Positions 18,862-29,600 of a stretch of 64,000 nucleotides of DNA are shown here, in pieces. Position 1 is the stretch's first letter. Every line of letters starts with the position of its first letter. A program made the translations under genes and the position numbers. This DNA comes from Corynebacterium uberis (lineage in GTDB: Bacteria > Actinomycetota > Actinomycetes > Mycobacteriales > Mycobacteriaceae), in the NCBI RefSeq assembly GCF_020616335.1, contig NZ_CP085051.1, forward strand, positions 434,001 through 498,000, written 5' to 3'. Under the pieces are notes generated by a model, which did not search any database, was not told the origin of the DNA, and saw only the letters and a list, made by a program, of their open reading frames with translations.

Positions 18862-21684
18862 ATGGATACCGCCACTATCGTGTACCTTTCGGTGCTCATC
18901 CTCGTTGTACCGGGTTTTTTGCTCAACTGGGCGTCTGGGTTAAAGGTTCCGTGGGCGCTCGCGGGGGCGTTGCCGGTGAGCTTCGGTTTGTTTGGTCTGG
19001 CGGCGTGGCTGCTGGGGCTGACTCCGTGGCGCTATGACGTGGCAACCGTCACCGTGTTGTGGGTGTTGTTGCTGGTGCTGGCGCTGGCGTGGCGTGGCGG
19101 GTGCGCGTGGTGGCGGCGTCGGCACGCGGTGGTGGCCCCGGAGCGGTCGGCGCGGGGATGGCCGGCGACGACGTCGCTGAACACCGCTGCGCAAGCGGCC
19201 TCGGCAGGCGCCCCGGCGACGGCCAAGGCGCCACCGGTGGCGGTGTTTCCTGCGGCCCGCCCCAAGCCCGGGCGACCCGTTGCGGCTCCGGAGGCGCCCG
19301 CCGCGGTGTTGGCCGCGGTGGTCTTTGTTGATCCGCAGGCGGACATCCTCAACAATGCGGCGGATCTGGCGGCGGCGACGGGATTGGCTGCGGCGACGCG
19401 GGGGCGTCGGCACGCGGGATTGTTGGAATCCGTGCGGGCAGTGGAGTCCGTCAAGGGTGCGGCGGATGCGCAGCCTGAGGTTGTGGCCGCCGTGGCTGCA
19501 CCGCGGACCATTGAGCCGGCCACGGCCACCGCGCTCGCAGACGCGCACGATGCTGAGCAGGCCGGTGGCGCGGCAGCGCGCGCGAAACGCTGGCTGCGCG
19601 GCGCCCTGGGGCTGGATGGGACGGCTGGGTGGCGGTTCTGGCAGGACCCGCAGCGCCGCGCCGGCTCAGTGGCGGATCCGGTGTGGGCGATCCCCGGCAT
19701 TGGCGTGATCATTGGCGCCTGGGCGATCATCGCTCAGTCCTTCTCTTTCCTGGAGGAAACCCCGGACAAGCTGGACAACATTTTCCAGGGTTGGGATGTG
19801 CAGTGGCACGCCAACGTCGTGCGTTTCATCCTGGAAGAAGGCATCGCGTCGCCCACGCGGATGGGGGAGCTGCACAATATTGAAACCCACAACAGCATGT
19901 ACTACCCCAGCGGGTGGCATGCCGGGGTGTACTTCATCGCCGAGTTGTTGGGCGTGTCCCCGGTGGAGGCCGTCAACGTGGCCAGCATCGTTGTGCCGGG
20001 TCTGGGCCTGCCGCTGTCGGTGGGCCTGCTGGCGTGGAAGATGATGCGCTCCCGCGGGATGACCACGCAGCTGGGTGCCGCCCTGGGTGCGCTGATGATT
20101 CCCGGGGCGCCCGCGGTGTACTGGGTGGGCAGCTACGTGGGCGCGTGGCCCTATGTTGCGGCCATTGCGGTGACGGGGATTGTCACGGCGATGTTCATGA
20201 CGGTGCCGTACCGCCCCTCTTTCATCTTCGCCGCGGCGATGGCGCTGATGGGCATGACGCAGATGCATCCGTCCTCGGCGACGGTCGTTGTCGGCGCGCT
20301 GCTGCTGTGGTGGCTGCTCTACCTGGTCTTTGCGCCATCGACTGCGCCAAGCGGGCTGCGCGCTGCCATTCGGGTGCGGCTTCACGACGTCGCCGTACTC
20401 GCCGTCGCAGGCATCATCGGGGTGCTCATCTTGCTTCCGCAGCTGCTCGTCGGCTCGGAGGTCACCGAGGAAGTGGCAGCGTTCTCCGGGCAAGAAGACG
20501 TCACCGCCGGCGAGGCCTGGATGAAGGCGCTGACCATGAACACCCGGCACGTCGACAGCTTCGGCGACTTTGACCTGCGCTGGGTGCTGTGGGCGGCGGC
20601 GATCGGCGGGATAGTGCTCATCTTCTGGCGCCGCAACCTGTGGGCCCCGCTGTTCTACCTGTTCAGCCTGGCCGTAACAGCCAACGCGCTGACCCCGCTG
20701 GGCGATCCGTGGACAGACTGGCTGGGATTCATCGGCGGGCTGCACTACTCCATGGCCCACCGCCTGGTCATGCCCGTGGGCATGTACTGCTTCGCCGCCG
20801 CCGGAGTGGGCATAGCGGTGCTCATCCGACTGGTCACCCTCGGGCCGGTGACGCGCTGGCGGCGCTGGACCACGCTGGCCTCCATCTTGCTGGCCATCCC
20901 CGTGGCCTGGGGCGTCTACGTTCACCAGACCGATGAGATTCATCGCGGCGCCAGGTGGGCCATCACCGCCTCCCGCTTTGATGACCGCATGGTCAGCGCC
21001 TATGACCGCAAGGCCTTCGACTGGCTGGCCAAACAACCCCACGCCTTTGACGGCATGATCATGGGCGAGCCCGCCGACGGGCACGGCTGGATGTACGCCT
21101 ACAACGGGCTGCCGTCCGTCATGCGCCACTACGACTGGCCCAGCGATGACCGCGAGTCAGATACCCGACTGCTCTACTGGTGGGGCAACGCCCTCGGTGC
21201 CGGCAACCCGGGCGCCCCCAACGAACGCAACCACGTTGACGAGGCCGCCGAGCGCATGCACGTCAAGTACTACTACCTGTCGCCCGGAAACTTCTGGCCC
21301 GCGCAGGAATACAACGCCAGGATTAACGACGGCCTGTGGGTCACCCCCGGCGTCACCGCCGTCTACGCAGACCACAACGTCACCATCTTCGCCGTCAACG
21401 ACGCCTTCACCGACGCCGAACTGACCGCCATGCGCGAAAGCGGAGACTCACCCGACCCCCTCGATGAGCGCAACCCGGTGCGCACCAAGGCACAGGCCGG
21501 CGTAGCCACCGGCGCCGACGACGCAGACGAGCCGTACTATCATCGGCCCACCGAGCCCAACAACTACAAGGGCGAACACGAGCTGGGCCCCGAGGACGAT
21601 CCGGAGAAGGCGCGATCGCCGTTCAAGGACGCCGACGGCGACGGCTACGACGACTTCACTGGGCAGAAGATCCCCACGCTGTAG
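18862..21684 (+). CDS. Large polytopic membrane protein (DUF6541-like, possible GT-C fold)
   Basis: This protein of about 940 residues has a pair of N-terminal membrane helices. An Ala/Pro-rich soluble insert follows (about residues 85-255), then roughly ten more helices and a C-terminal extracytoplasmic domain (from about 690). An Asp/His-rich loop after the next helix (DKLDNIFQGWDVQWHANVV) resembles the first catalytic loop of GT-C glycosyltransferases. DUF6541 family proteins of actinobacteria look like this, so an envelope-glycan role is inferred, not shown. ATG 18862 is chosen because it directly precedes the first helix; an ATG at 18811 in frame is the alternative. A -10-like TAGAAT lies at 18727-18732. 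It sits immediately before the ESX locus. Confidence 0.68.
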   Translation: MDTATIVYLSVLILVVPGFLLNWASGLKVPWALAGALPVSFGLFGLAAWLLGLTPWRYDVATVTVLWVLLLVLALAWRGGCAWWRRRHAVVAPERSARGWPATTSLNTAAQAASAGAPATAKAPPVAVFPAARPKPGRPVAAPEAPAAVLAAVVFVDPQADILNNAADLAAATGLAAATRGRRHAGLLESVRAVESVKGAADAQPEVVAAVAAPRTIEPATATALADAHDAEQAGGAAARAKRWLRGALGLDGTAGWRFWQDPQRRAGSVADPVWAIPGIGVIIGAWAIIAQSFSFLEETPDKLDNIFQGWDVQWHANVVRFILEEGIASPTRMGELHNIETHNSMYYPSGWHAGVYFIAELLGVSPVEAVNVASIVVPGLGLPLSVGLLAWKMMRSRGMTTQLGAALGALMIPGAPAVYWVGSYVGAWPYVAAIAVTGIVTAMFMTVPYRPSFIFAAAMALMGMTQMHPSSATVVVGALLLWWLLYLVFAPSTAPSGLRAAIRVRLHDVAVLAVAGIIGVLILLPQLLVGSEVTEEVAAFSGQEDVTAGEAWMKALTMNTRHVDSFGDFDLRWVLWAAAIGGIVLIFWRRNLWAPLFYLFSLAVTANALTPLGDPWTDWLGFIGGLHYSMAHRLVMPVGMYCFAAAGVGIAVLIRLVTLGPVTRWRRWTTLASILLAIPVAWGVYVHQTDEIHRGARWAITASRFDDRMVSAYDRKAFDWLAKQPHAFDGMIMGEPADGHGWMYAYNGLPSVMRHYDWPSDDRESDTRLLYWWGNALGAGNPGAPNERNHVDEAAERMHVKYYYLSPGNFWPAQEYNARINDGLWVTPGVTAVYADHNVTIFAVNDAFTDAELTAMRESGDSPDPLDERNPVRTKAQAGVATGADDADEPYYHRPTEPNNYKGEHELGPEDDPEKARSPFKDADGDGYDDFTGQKIPTL

Positions 21685-21974
21685 CGCGTGGGGATGTGGG
21701 GGCGCACAGGGCGTGGGGGTGTGTCGGTGCGCGATGGGCCGGAGGGGGAGCACGCCCGTGGTGGGGATCCGGTTGCTCAGTGACGGGGTGGTGTGGCGGC
21801 TGCGGTGCTGGTGGGGCGCAGTGAGATAAATAACAAAACCCTAGCCAGCAGAGGTGCTATCTGCCTATTGTTGAGCACCAGGAAGCTGGAGCTTGCGCAG
21901 TTTCATGAGAGTGATACCGGAAAACAGAGCTACCCCCTGATTCAGGGATAGCGCCACATGAAGGGAGAAAACTC

Positions 21975-22286
21975 ATGTCAACCAAGAAGCTGTCCATCGC
22001 AGCAGCGTGCGCCGTGGCGGCGAGCGCATTAGTAGGCCCGGCCGTAGCCCAGGGGGCAACCCAGGACGATGCCTGCACGGTGTATAGAGAGTCGAACTAC
22101 GTGAAGGCGACGTGCACCAACGACACCGACTCGCCAAAAACCATCAACCTGTATGTCAACTGCCAACCCAATCCCATAACCAAGCCGCGGTCAACCAAGC
22201 CCATCGCTGCGCACCAGACCGAATCGCTGAGCACCGTCTGCGGCGGCTGGTCCACGGTGCAGGGGGCGTACGCCAACCTGAGCTAG
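21975..22286 (+). CDS. Small secreted protein of unknown function
   Basis: This 103-residue protein has a Sec signal peptide (STKKLSIAAACAVAASALVGPAVAQGA). The mature domain of about 75 residues holds four cysteines (ACTVYR, KATCTND, YVNCQP, TVCGG), probably two disulfides. It is preceded by GAAGGGAG and by a lower-GC 290-bp upstream stretch. It has its own terminator (22309) just before eccB. I do not recognise the family; being beside the ESX locus is suggestive only, since a Sec signal argues against ESX export. Confidence 0.65.
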   Translation: MSTKKLSIAAACAVAASALVGPAVAQGATQDDACTVYRESNYVKATCTNDTDSPKTINLYVNCQPNPITKPRSTKPIAAHQTESLSTVCGGWSTVQGAYANLS

Positions 22287-22308
22287 AGATCTGCTTAAAA
22301 CAGCGCTG

Positions 22309-22355
22309 ACCGGCAGTCCTCCCTTGTGGGGTGGGCTGCCGGTTATCTTCTTTAG
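22309..22355 (+). terminator. Terminator before eccB
   Basis: ACCGGCAG (22309-22316) pairs with CTGCCGGT (22336-22343), followed by TATCTTCTTT. It isolates the small secreted-protein gene from eccB. Confidence 0.75.
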
Positions 22356-22492
22356 CGAGCTCACGGTCGCGGTGACCGGTGACATGCGGGTGCAGGGTTG
22401 CTGGACACCCCGGTCCCCTTCCGCTTGCGTGGGAGAACCGCTAGGATGATTCGGCGGAGGGAGAAAACACCACACTTTTCGGGGGGAAAATC

Positions 22493-23782
22493 ATGGCCGC
22501 TTCTGGCTTTGTCGCGCCCACAACGCGGGCGCAGGTCACTGGGCACCGCTTCCTGGTGCGGCGGGTCCACCACGGGCTCGTTTTTGGCGATATTCGTATG
22601 ATCCATGATCCGCTGGCCAGGCGGCGTCGCGCGCTGATCTTTGGGCTGGTGGCCACCGTGTTGCTCAGCCTCGGGGCGGGGCTGTTTGCCCTGGTGTCAC
22701 CGCGTGCGCAGCCGCGCGATGCCACGATCCTGCGGGCTAGCAGCGGGCAGCTGTACGTGCGGGTGGATGACACGGTCCATGCGGTGAACAATCTGGCTTC
22801 TGCGCGGTTGATTGCCGGTGCGCCCGATAAGCCCGCGGCGGTGTCTGATGCGGCCCTGGCGGGCTTCCACCATGGGCCGACGGTGGGCATCGTGGATGCG
22901 CCGGGGTTTAGCGCCCCATCGCTTTCCGACGCCCACTGGGCACTGTGTTCCGGGCCTGGTGCGGATGCGCAGGCGCGCACCGTTGTGCGCTTCGGGCAGG
23001 CACCGGTGGCGCTGTCCGAGTCTCAAGGCATTCTGGCCCGCGCCCACGGCACGGACATGCTGATCACTGCATCTGGGCGGGCCATCATGCCCGCAGCGCA
23101 CACACCCCAGGGCAGGGCGCTGCGCCGCCGGCTGGGCATCACGGATGCTACGCCCTTGTGGACGCCCCCTGCGGCAGTACTTAGCGCCATTGTTGAGCGC
23201 CCCGCGTTGTCCTGGCCCAGCCCGCTGCCGCAGGTCATTGACACGGAGGAGGAATCGTGGATAGCGCACGATAACGCGGTGCGCCCCATTACTCGATTGC
23301 AGCGTGACCTGCTGGCAGATCTGGGCGCGCCGGTGCGGGTGCGCACGCCTGAGGAGATGTCCGCACTGCCGGATCTGGGTGGGGACTACGTGGTGCAGCT
23401 GCCGGCTCAGGAGCTGGACTTCATTGACCCAGCCCAGAGTCCACCGTGCGCGATTGATGATGGCTCCACCGTCGGCGTGCTCGATGGCACGGATGGCCTG
23501 AGCAGTGGTGTGGAGCTTCCCGAGTCTGCGGACGGGGCCTTCCACGCAGACGCCTTCCACAGCCCCGCCGATGCGGCTGGCGCCCGGGCGGTTGACACCG
23601 GGGCGGGCATTCACGTCATTGGGGCAGACGGGGTGCGCCATGGGCTGCCTCATCCGGAGGATAGACAGGTGCTGGGCCTATCCGACCCGCAGCCTGCCCC
23701 CTGGCCGGTGATCTCCGTCCTGCCGCAGGGCACCCCGCTGGACCGGGAGCATGCGCTGCGCGTCCAGGTGGTGGGCAGCTAG
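22493..23782 (+). CDS. eccB: ESX-4 type VII secretion membrane protein EccB
   Basis: This 429-residue core membrane component of the type VII (ESX) channel has a short cytosolic N-terminus (VTGHRFLVRRVHHGLVFGDIRMIHDPL), one membrane helix (about residues 46-66) and a large periplasmic domain. These EccB hallmarks and the size match EccB4. GGGGGGAAA precedes ATG 22493, and the same G-rich box precedes eccC. It converges with mycP: the two stop codons share the four bases CTAG (23779-23782). The same convergent eccB/mycP arrangement occurs in the M. tuberculosis ESX-4 locus. Confidence 0.92.
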   Translation: MAASGFVAPTTRAQVTGHRFLVRRVHHGLVFGDIRMIHDPLARRRRALIFGLVATVLLSLGAGLFALVSPRAQPRDATILRASSGQLYVRVDDTVHAVNNLASARLIAGAPDKPAAVSDAALAGFHHGPTVGIVDAPGFSAPSLSDAHWALCSGPGADAQARTVVRFGQAPVALSESQGILARAHGTDMLITASGRAIMPAAHTPQGRALRRRLGITDATPLWTPPAAVLSAIVERPALSWPSPLPQVIDTEEESWIAHDNAVRPITRLQRDLLADLGAPVRVRTPEEMSALPDLGGDYVVQLPAQELDFIDPAQSPPCAIDDGSTVGVLDGTDGLSSGVELPESADGAFHADAFHSPADAAGARAVDTGAGIHVIGADGVRHGLPHPEDRQVLGLSDPQPAPWPVISVLPQGTPLDREHALRVQVVGS

Positions 23783-25089
23783 GTCAGCTGGGGGCGCTGG
23801 CGGCGGGGTGCGCTCCCGTGGATGATGCCCGCCACGACTACGCCCAGGGCACTGGCCGCTGCCAACACCAGGCTGAGTGCGGTGGCGCGGCGCGCCGCCC
23901 GGGTATCTGCCGGGTGTGCTGGCGCGATGCTTCGCGCGGGCGCCGGTGACTCGCCGTAGGCGGGAACCCCGACGGTGCTGGTGGCGTGGGCGATGTTGAT
24001 GCCTCCCCAGGGCGGCTGGGCGGCGGCACGCAGCACGGCACGAACATCGGCGGCAGAGTAATCGGGATGGCGTTGGATGATCAACGCCGCCGTACCGGCA
24101 ATAACCGGCGCGGCAAAGCTGGTGCCGGCAAATGGAGTCGCCTGGTGTGGTCGCCCCGCCGGGCCGGAACCCAAACCGATGGCAAGGCCGTGGCCATCGG
24201 GGCTTAAGGCCACCGGGGCGAGTCCCGCGGCGGCAAGACTGGCGGCGCCAGGGGCGGCGGGCAGGGCGTAGTCGGCGCGATTGTGCGCATCGGACGTGGC
24301 CGTCACGGCGAGCACGGTGGGTGAATGTGCGGGATAGACCACGGAGGTGGCGTCGCAGTCCCCGGTCGTGTTTCCTGCCGCGGCAATGACCACCGTGCCC
24401 GCGGCCTCTGCCTTGCTCAACGCAGCGTCGAGGCCGCTGGTGTCGAGGCGGCCGGCAGTATCGGCGGGCACGCAGGCGACGACGGACATATTAATTACTC
24501 GGGCACCGGCGGTGACGGCGGCGTCGATAGCCGTGGCCAGGGAGGCGAGGGTACCGCGGTGTGCTTGGCTGGCATCGGAATCCGCCGAGTCCGTGTCTTC
24601 CTCCCCTTGGGTTCGGCGCGCGTGCGCGGAGGACTGGCGGATGGACAGCAGCGTGGCGTCGGGGGCGATTCCCACGGACAGAGGCTCGTCGCCGTGGCCG
24701 GGATTGGCGGCGATGATTCCGGCGACGATGGTGCCGTGGCCGTCGCAATCACGCAGCGCGTTCGCATCACTCGGGTCCACCAGATCCGGCCCGGCCTTCA
24801 GGCGGGGCAGTAGCCGATGGGCGCTGACCCCCGTATCAATGACCGCGACCGTGACCCCGGCGCCGGTGGCCAGCCGGTGGGCATCCCGCAGCTGATCGGG
24901 ATCGACCTGTGGATGGGCGGGCTGCGCGCCGGGCTGCGGGGCAATCGGGTACAGCGGACTCGCGCATGCGGCGCCGGGGTCCGTCTCGGTTGGTTCGGCG
25001 CCGACGGGCAGGGGTGTTGAGGCGGCGAGCAGCACACCGGCCAACGGCATAACCCACCTGCGGGACCACAAAGGTGGAAGCGTAATCAT
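23779..25089 (-). CDS. mycP: ESX-4 mycosin, membrane-anchored subtilisin-like protease
   Basis: This 436-residue S8 protease is needed for type VII secretion complex stability. A signal peptide (about residues 1-31) is followed by the catalytic triad D85 (VIDTG), H118 (DGHGT) and S324 (GTSFAAP), with the oxyanion N240 (AAGN). A C-terminal membrane anchor (about 405-425) and short basic tail close it. The start is the ATG whose A overlaps the eccD stop (ATGA), which gives a proper signal peptide; a longer in-frame upstream reading lies within eccD. It is co-transcribed with eccD. Confidence 0.92.
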   Translation of the reverse strand: MITLPPLWSRRWVMPLAGVLLAASTPLPVGAEPTETDPGAACASPLYPIAPQPGAQPAHPQVDPDQLRDAHRLATGAGVTVAVIDTGVSAHRLLPRLKAGPDLVDPSDANALRDCDGHGTIVAGIIAANPGHGDEPLSVGIAPDATLLSIRQSSAHARRTQGEEDTDSADSDASQAHRGTLASLATAIDAAVTAGARVINMSVVACVPADTAGRLDTSGLDAALSKAEAAGTVVIAAAGNTTGDCDATSVVYPAHSPTVLAVTATSDAHNRADYALPAAPGAASLAAAGLAPVALSPDGHGLAIGLGSGPAGRPHQATPFAGTSFAAPVIAGTAALIIQRHPDYSAADVRAVLRAAAQPPWGGINIAHATSTVGVPAYGESPAPARSIAPAHPADTRAARRATALSLVLAAASALGVVVAGIIHGSAPRRQRPQLT

Positions 25090-26459
25090 CCCAGCCCCCG
25101 GATCAGCGCGAACAGGCCCATCAGGTGGGCGGCGAGGGGGAAGACGGCGGCAACCAGCAGCGATTCGGCCTTTTCTAGCCAGGCCACCGTGGTGGGTTGG
25201 GGGGAGCCGAGCCGCGAGATCCATAGCGGACTACTCAGCGCGGTCATTCCGGTGATACCAACGATGGCCGCCGCTATTGGGTGTGCGTGGACGCTGGTTC
25301 CCGCCACCGCTGCTCCCAGCATCCCCGCGACCGCAAGCGTGCCGTAGGACAGGCGGCACCCCGGGGTGATGTGGCGCAGGCCATGGAAGATCACGCCACC
25401 GGCTACCGCGATGCCCAGCACCAGCCCGAAGGCGGAATGAACGGTGTCTTGGCGAGCAGCTAACCCCATGAGCACCAACGCTGGGCCGGCACTGGCAGCG
25501 ACTCCTGCGGTGATGCCGGTGTGTATTCGGCGGGCGCGCGCGGCACGCTGCGTGACGTGTGGGTCTGCGGTGTCACTGGCCGCAAGATCCTCCCCGGCGG
25601 TGGGCAGCACGGGTACTCGCAACCCGGACAGTGCCGTTGCCAGGCCGGGTGTGCTCAGCAACACACCCATCCCTGCCGCGCACACAGCTGCGCTGGCACC
25701 CAGCAGGGTTCGGGAAATGGCCCAGCCACCCAGGCCGCACCCGACCAGCGCCAGGGCGGTCATCCCCGCGCACACAGTGCTCACGCCCCAGCCCCGGATG
25801 CGCAGCCACGCGGGAATAAGCACGCCGAGGACACCCAGGAGGGTCGCGGTGGCGATCACGGCCGGAAGGCTGGCGTGGGCAAGCGCCCCGGAAGCCCCCG
25901 CCCTGACCCACAGGGCGCCGCTGGCTACCAGGCAGGATATGGCCGCACAGCACACCTCGGTGAGCTCGCGGCACCACACCACAATGGCCAATAGACTGCC
26001 GCCGAGTATTCCTGCGATGGCCCAGGCCGGCAGCCAGGGAACAGCCAGCGCGGCCAGGCCCACCGCGCCGAGCAGGCAGCATAGGGTGGCGGTGGTGCGT
26101 TCGGGAAGCACCAGGTCGCCGTGGGGCCACGGCGAGTGCCGGGAGTCCGTGGCGGCGAGAGCCTCGGCGGCATCGCGGATCACGGGGGCCGGACGCGACT
26201 CGGTTGGTTCGACGATGATGAGGCTGCCATCGCGCACGGGAGTGTGGGCGAGGGCGACGGCGGCGTCGATAAGCACTCCGGCGGGGGTGCGCGCCTGCCA
26301 GGGGCGTGCGGGACGGGGAGCCGCGCACAGGTCGGCGGCTTCTGGCAGGACGTCTGCGAGCGCGCAGCTCGCCGGGATGGTCAGGTCCGATTCTCGCTGG
26401 CAGCCGCCCACGATGAAACGCATGGTCACCCGTCTGAGGTGATCGGTAGGCATGGGCAC
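25086..26459 (-). CDS. eccD: ESX-4 type VII secretion channel protein EccD
   Basis: This 457-residue EccD has an N-terminal ubiquitin-like domain (about residues 13-95, MRFIVGGCQRESDLTIPASC…) followed by about eleven membrane helices that line the ESX inner-membrane ring. The GTG start at 26459 (or the ATG two codons later) has AAAGGGGG upstream; an ATG 12 codons further in is also possible. It is divergent from eccC and translationally coupled to mycP. A 12-base core of the dispersed repeat lies at 26263-26274. Confidence 0.9.
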   Translation of the reverse strand: MPMPTDHLRRVTMRFIVGGCQRESDLTIPASCALADVLPEAADLCAAPRPARPWQARTPAGVLIDAAVALAHTPVRDGSLIIVEPTESRPAPVIRDAAEALAATDSRHSPWPHGDLVLPERTTATLCCLLGAVGLAALAVPWLPAWAIAGILGGSLLAIVVWCRELTEVCCAAISCLVASGALWVRAGASGALAHASLPAVIATATLLGVLGVLIPAWLRIRGWGVSTVCAGMTALALVGCGLGGWAISRTLLGASAAVCAAGMGVLLSTPGLATALSGLRVPVLPTAGEDLAASDTADPHVTQRAARARRIHTGITAGVAASAGPALVLMGLAARQDTVHSAFGLVLGIAVAGGVIFHGLRHITPGCRLSYGTLAVAGMLGAAVAGTSVHAHPIAAAIVGITGMTALSSPLWISRLGSPQPTTVAWLEKAESLLVAAVFPLAAHLMGLFALIRGLG

Positions 26460-26695
26460 AGTTATTTCCCCCTTTGTGCACGTCAGTGACCGCGTGGCCG
26501 AACCCCCAAGGCGGGCTCCGCGGCTGATGCGGGGGAAGAAGATTTTTCTTGAACCCCCGATTGGTGACCATGATGGCCTATACTGGCGGCCATGTCCACA
26601 CCCCGGGGGGAATTCGGGGTGATAACCGCAGCCTCAGGATCCGGCACACACGCCCGGTGAGCTGGGGGAAGATACACAATCGGGGGGAAATTTTG
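26460..26695 (+). promoter_or_regulatory. Divergent eccD/eccC promoter region
   Basis: These 236 bp lie between the divergent ESX genes. They contain TGATGGCCTATACTGGCGG (TATACT-like -10 at about 26579-26584 on plus) and the G-rich RBS CGGGGGGAAA before the eccC GTG. No gene is supported, although the eccC frame stays open through much of it. Confidence 0.45.
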
Positions 26696-29600
26696 GTGGC
26701 CACCACCGCCTTGTCACACGCCATGACACCCATCGACGATGACGCCTTTGTCATCGCCACACGCACCTTTGAGCAACGCGAACCGGTTCCCACGGTGGGC
26801 AGCGAGCCGCTGCGTGCCGAGCCCATTCCGCCGGCCAACCGCCCCGGGTCTACCCCCTTATTGCGGCTGCTCATGCCGGTGGTCATGGTCGCCGCGATGG
26901 CTGCGATGATCATCGTCATGGTGGTCTCCGCGGGGACCATCAATCCCATGATGCTGGTTATGCCGCTGATGATGGGCATGAGCTTTCTTATGATGTTTTC
27001 TCCACCCGCAGGGGCGGATACGGACGAGACTCGACGTACCTACCTGCGCCACCTTGGCCACCTGCGCGAAGCCGCCCTGGCCAGGGGAGATGAACAGCGC
27101 GCCGCCGAGCTGCACCGCAACCCCCACCCGGAGGACTTGGGGTGGCTGGTGGGTACCGCCCGGCAGTGGGAACGCGCGCCGGAAGACCCCGACGCCCTCC
27201 ACGTGCGCGTGGGCACCGGACCTGCCGCCCTGTGCACCCCCGTGGAGGTGGGGGAGGCCGGCGCGGCAGAAGACCTAGACCCGGTGTGTGCGGTCTCCCT
27301 GCGGGCGACGGTGCGCGCGGTCAATACCGTCGGCGGGATGCCGGTGGTCATCGCGCTTCCCGCATTCCGCCTGATCAGCCTGAACGGTCCTGGTGCGGCG
27401 GGGCTCGCGCGCGCCCTTATCTGCCAGCTGGCGGTGGCCCACGGGCCAGAAGCCGTGTCCGTGGAGATCCTCGGCGGGCATGCGCAGCAGTGGCAGTGGC
27501 ACAAATGGTTGCCGCATTCCGCGCGGGTGCCGCAGGCGCGCCACCGGGTGCTCATCGCCGTCGGCCAGGCCGGAAATGACTACATCACCAGCACCGAGGA
27601 GACTCCCTTTACGGTGGTCATTGGTGTTGATGCCGGCGATCACGGTCCGCTCCACCAGCGCGCTGCGGAGGAGGGCCTGGCGCTGACTATCACCGACCGG
27701 CTGCTTGTCCACACCGCAGACGGGACCGAAGACATTGGGGCGGCGGACACGCTGCGCGTCGAGCAGGCCTGCCATCTCGCCCGCGCCTTGGCTGCGTATC
27801 GACGCCCCACCACCGCCACCGCGCACACCCACTCGGCCGCCTCCGGGCTCCTGGGTCTCCTCGGCTGGCGCGCCCTCGACGACCTCACCGCGCCCGCGCT
27901 GTGGCCGCCGCGACCGGCCAGCAGGCGCCTCGCCGTCCCCTTGGGACTTGTCACCGCAGCCACGCCCGGCCAGCCGGAGGCAACACCGCTGGTCATTGAC
28001 CTGAAAGAATCCGCCCACGGGGGCATGGGGCCCCACGGGCTATGCATCGGGGCCACCGGGTCCGGGAAGTCCGAGCTGCTGCGCACCCTGGTTGCCGCCC
28101 TCGCCGCAACGCACAGCCCGGAAGAACTCAACTTTGTCCTGGTGGACTTCAAGGGCGGGGCGACCTTCTTGGGACTAGACCGCCTGCCACACACCTCCGC
28201 GGTGATCACCAACCTTGAAGAAGAATCCGTGCTGGTCGAGCGCATGCGAGACGCGATCTCCGGGGAGCTCAATAGGCGCCAGGAGGTGCTGCGCCAGGCA
28301 GGAAACTGCGCCAACGTCACGGACTACAACACCGCCCGCGCCGCCGACCCGACCCTCGCGCCGCTGCCCGCGCTGCTCATCGTGCTCGACGAGTTTTCTG
28401 AACTGCTGGCACAACACCCAGACTTTGCAGACCTCTTTGTTGCCGTGGGACGCCTGGGCCGCTCCCTGCACGTCCACCTCCTGCTGGCCAGCCAACGCCT
28501 CGACGAAGGCCGACTGCGCGGACTCGATTCTCACCTGTCCTACCGCATTGGTCTGCGCACGTTTTCCGCCGCAGAATCCCGCCAGGTCCTCGGTGTACCG
28601 GACGCCCACCAGCTGCCCTCACGCCCCGGGGCCGGCTACCTCAAGGCCGACGCGGACGGGGTGGTAGGTTTCCAGGCAGCTTATGTCTCCGGGCCCGCAC
28701 CTCGGCTCGCGCAGCTACCTGGATCTACCCCAGACAGCCCGAGCGCCGAGCCGGACGTTCACATTGCGCCCTTCTACCGGCGCGATGACGGCGAGGAGCG
28801 CAGCCAGGCAGAGGTGGTTCTGGATGATTCCACGACCGTTCTCGACGGCATTGTGGACGTGTGCGTGGCTGCCGCCGCCCAGCGGAATCAGCAGGCCCAC
28901 CGCATCTGGCTGCCGCCGCTGCCAGAACACATTGGGCTCGCCCAGCTTTCTCACCAGGAGGGAACTGGCGATGCAGATGCGAGCGGGTCGTCTGGGTGCC
29001 AGGCTGCCGTGGGCATCATCGATCGCCCCTACAAGCAACGCCAAGACCACCTCGTCCTGGACTTTTCTCGCGGCGGCGGACACCTGGCCCTGTGCGGTGG
29101 GCCGCGGACGGGCAAGACCACGGCGTTGCGGACCATTATCGCCGCGCTTGCCCTGCGCTACTCGCCAGACCAGGTCAGCTTTTACGTCCTTGACCTCGGC
29201 GGCGGCGGGCTAGACTACCTCTCCACCTTGCCGCATGTGGCCGGGGTAGCCGGGCGCAGCCAGCCCGAGCGCGTCGAGCGGATCATCGATGAAGTCACCA
29301 CACTGATCTGCGACGGCCCTGCCGGACACGGGGAAACCTTCCTGGTCATCGACGGATGGCACAGCGTGTGCACAGATTTTGAGGACCTGGTCGAGCCGAT
29401 TACCTCCATGGCTGCCGACGGCCCCGCCGCCCGCGTCCACCTCATCATCACCACCCCACGCTGGACGCTCCTGCGTCCCGCCATCCGGGACCTGATGACC
29501 ATGCGCATGGAGCTGCGCCTCGGCGAGGCGATGGATTCGCTCATCGACCGCAAAGCACAACAGCAGCTCCCCGCCCGACCGGGGCGCGGCATCACCCATG

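Noticed and set aside
19666..21129. 487-codon minus-strand open frame opposite the large membrane protein
   Set aside because: Antisense artefact of high GC; no RBS, no domain, His/Gly/Gln-rich composition.
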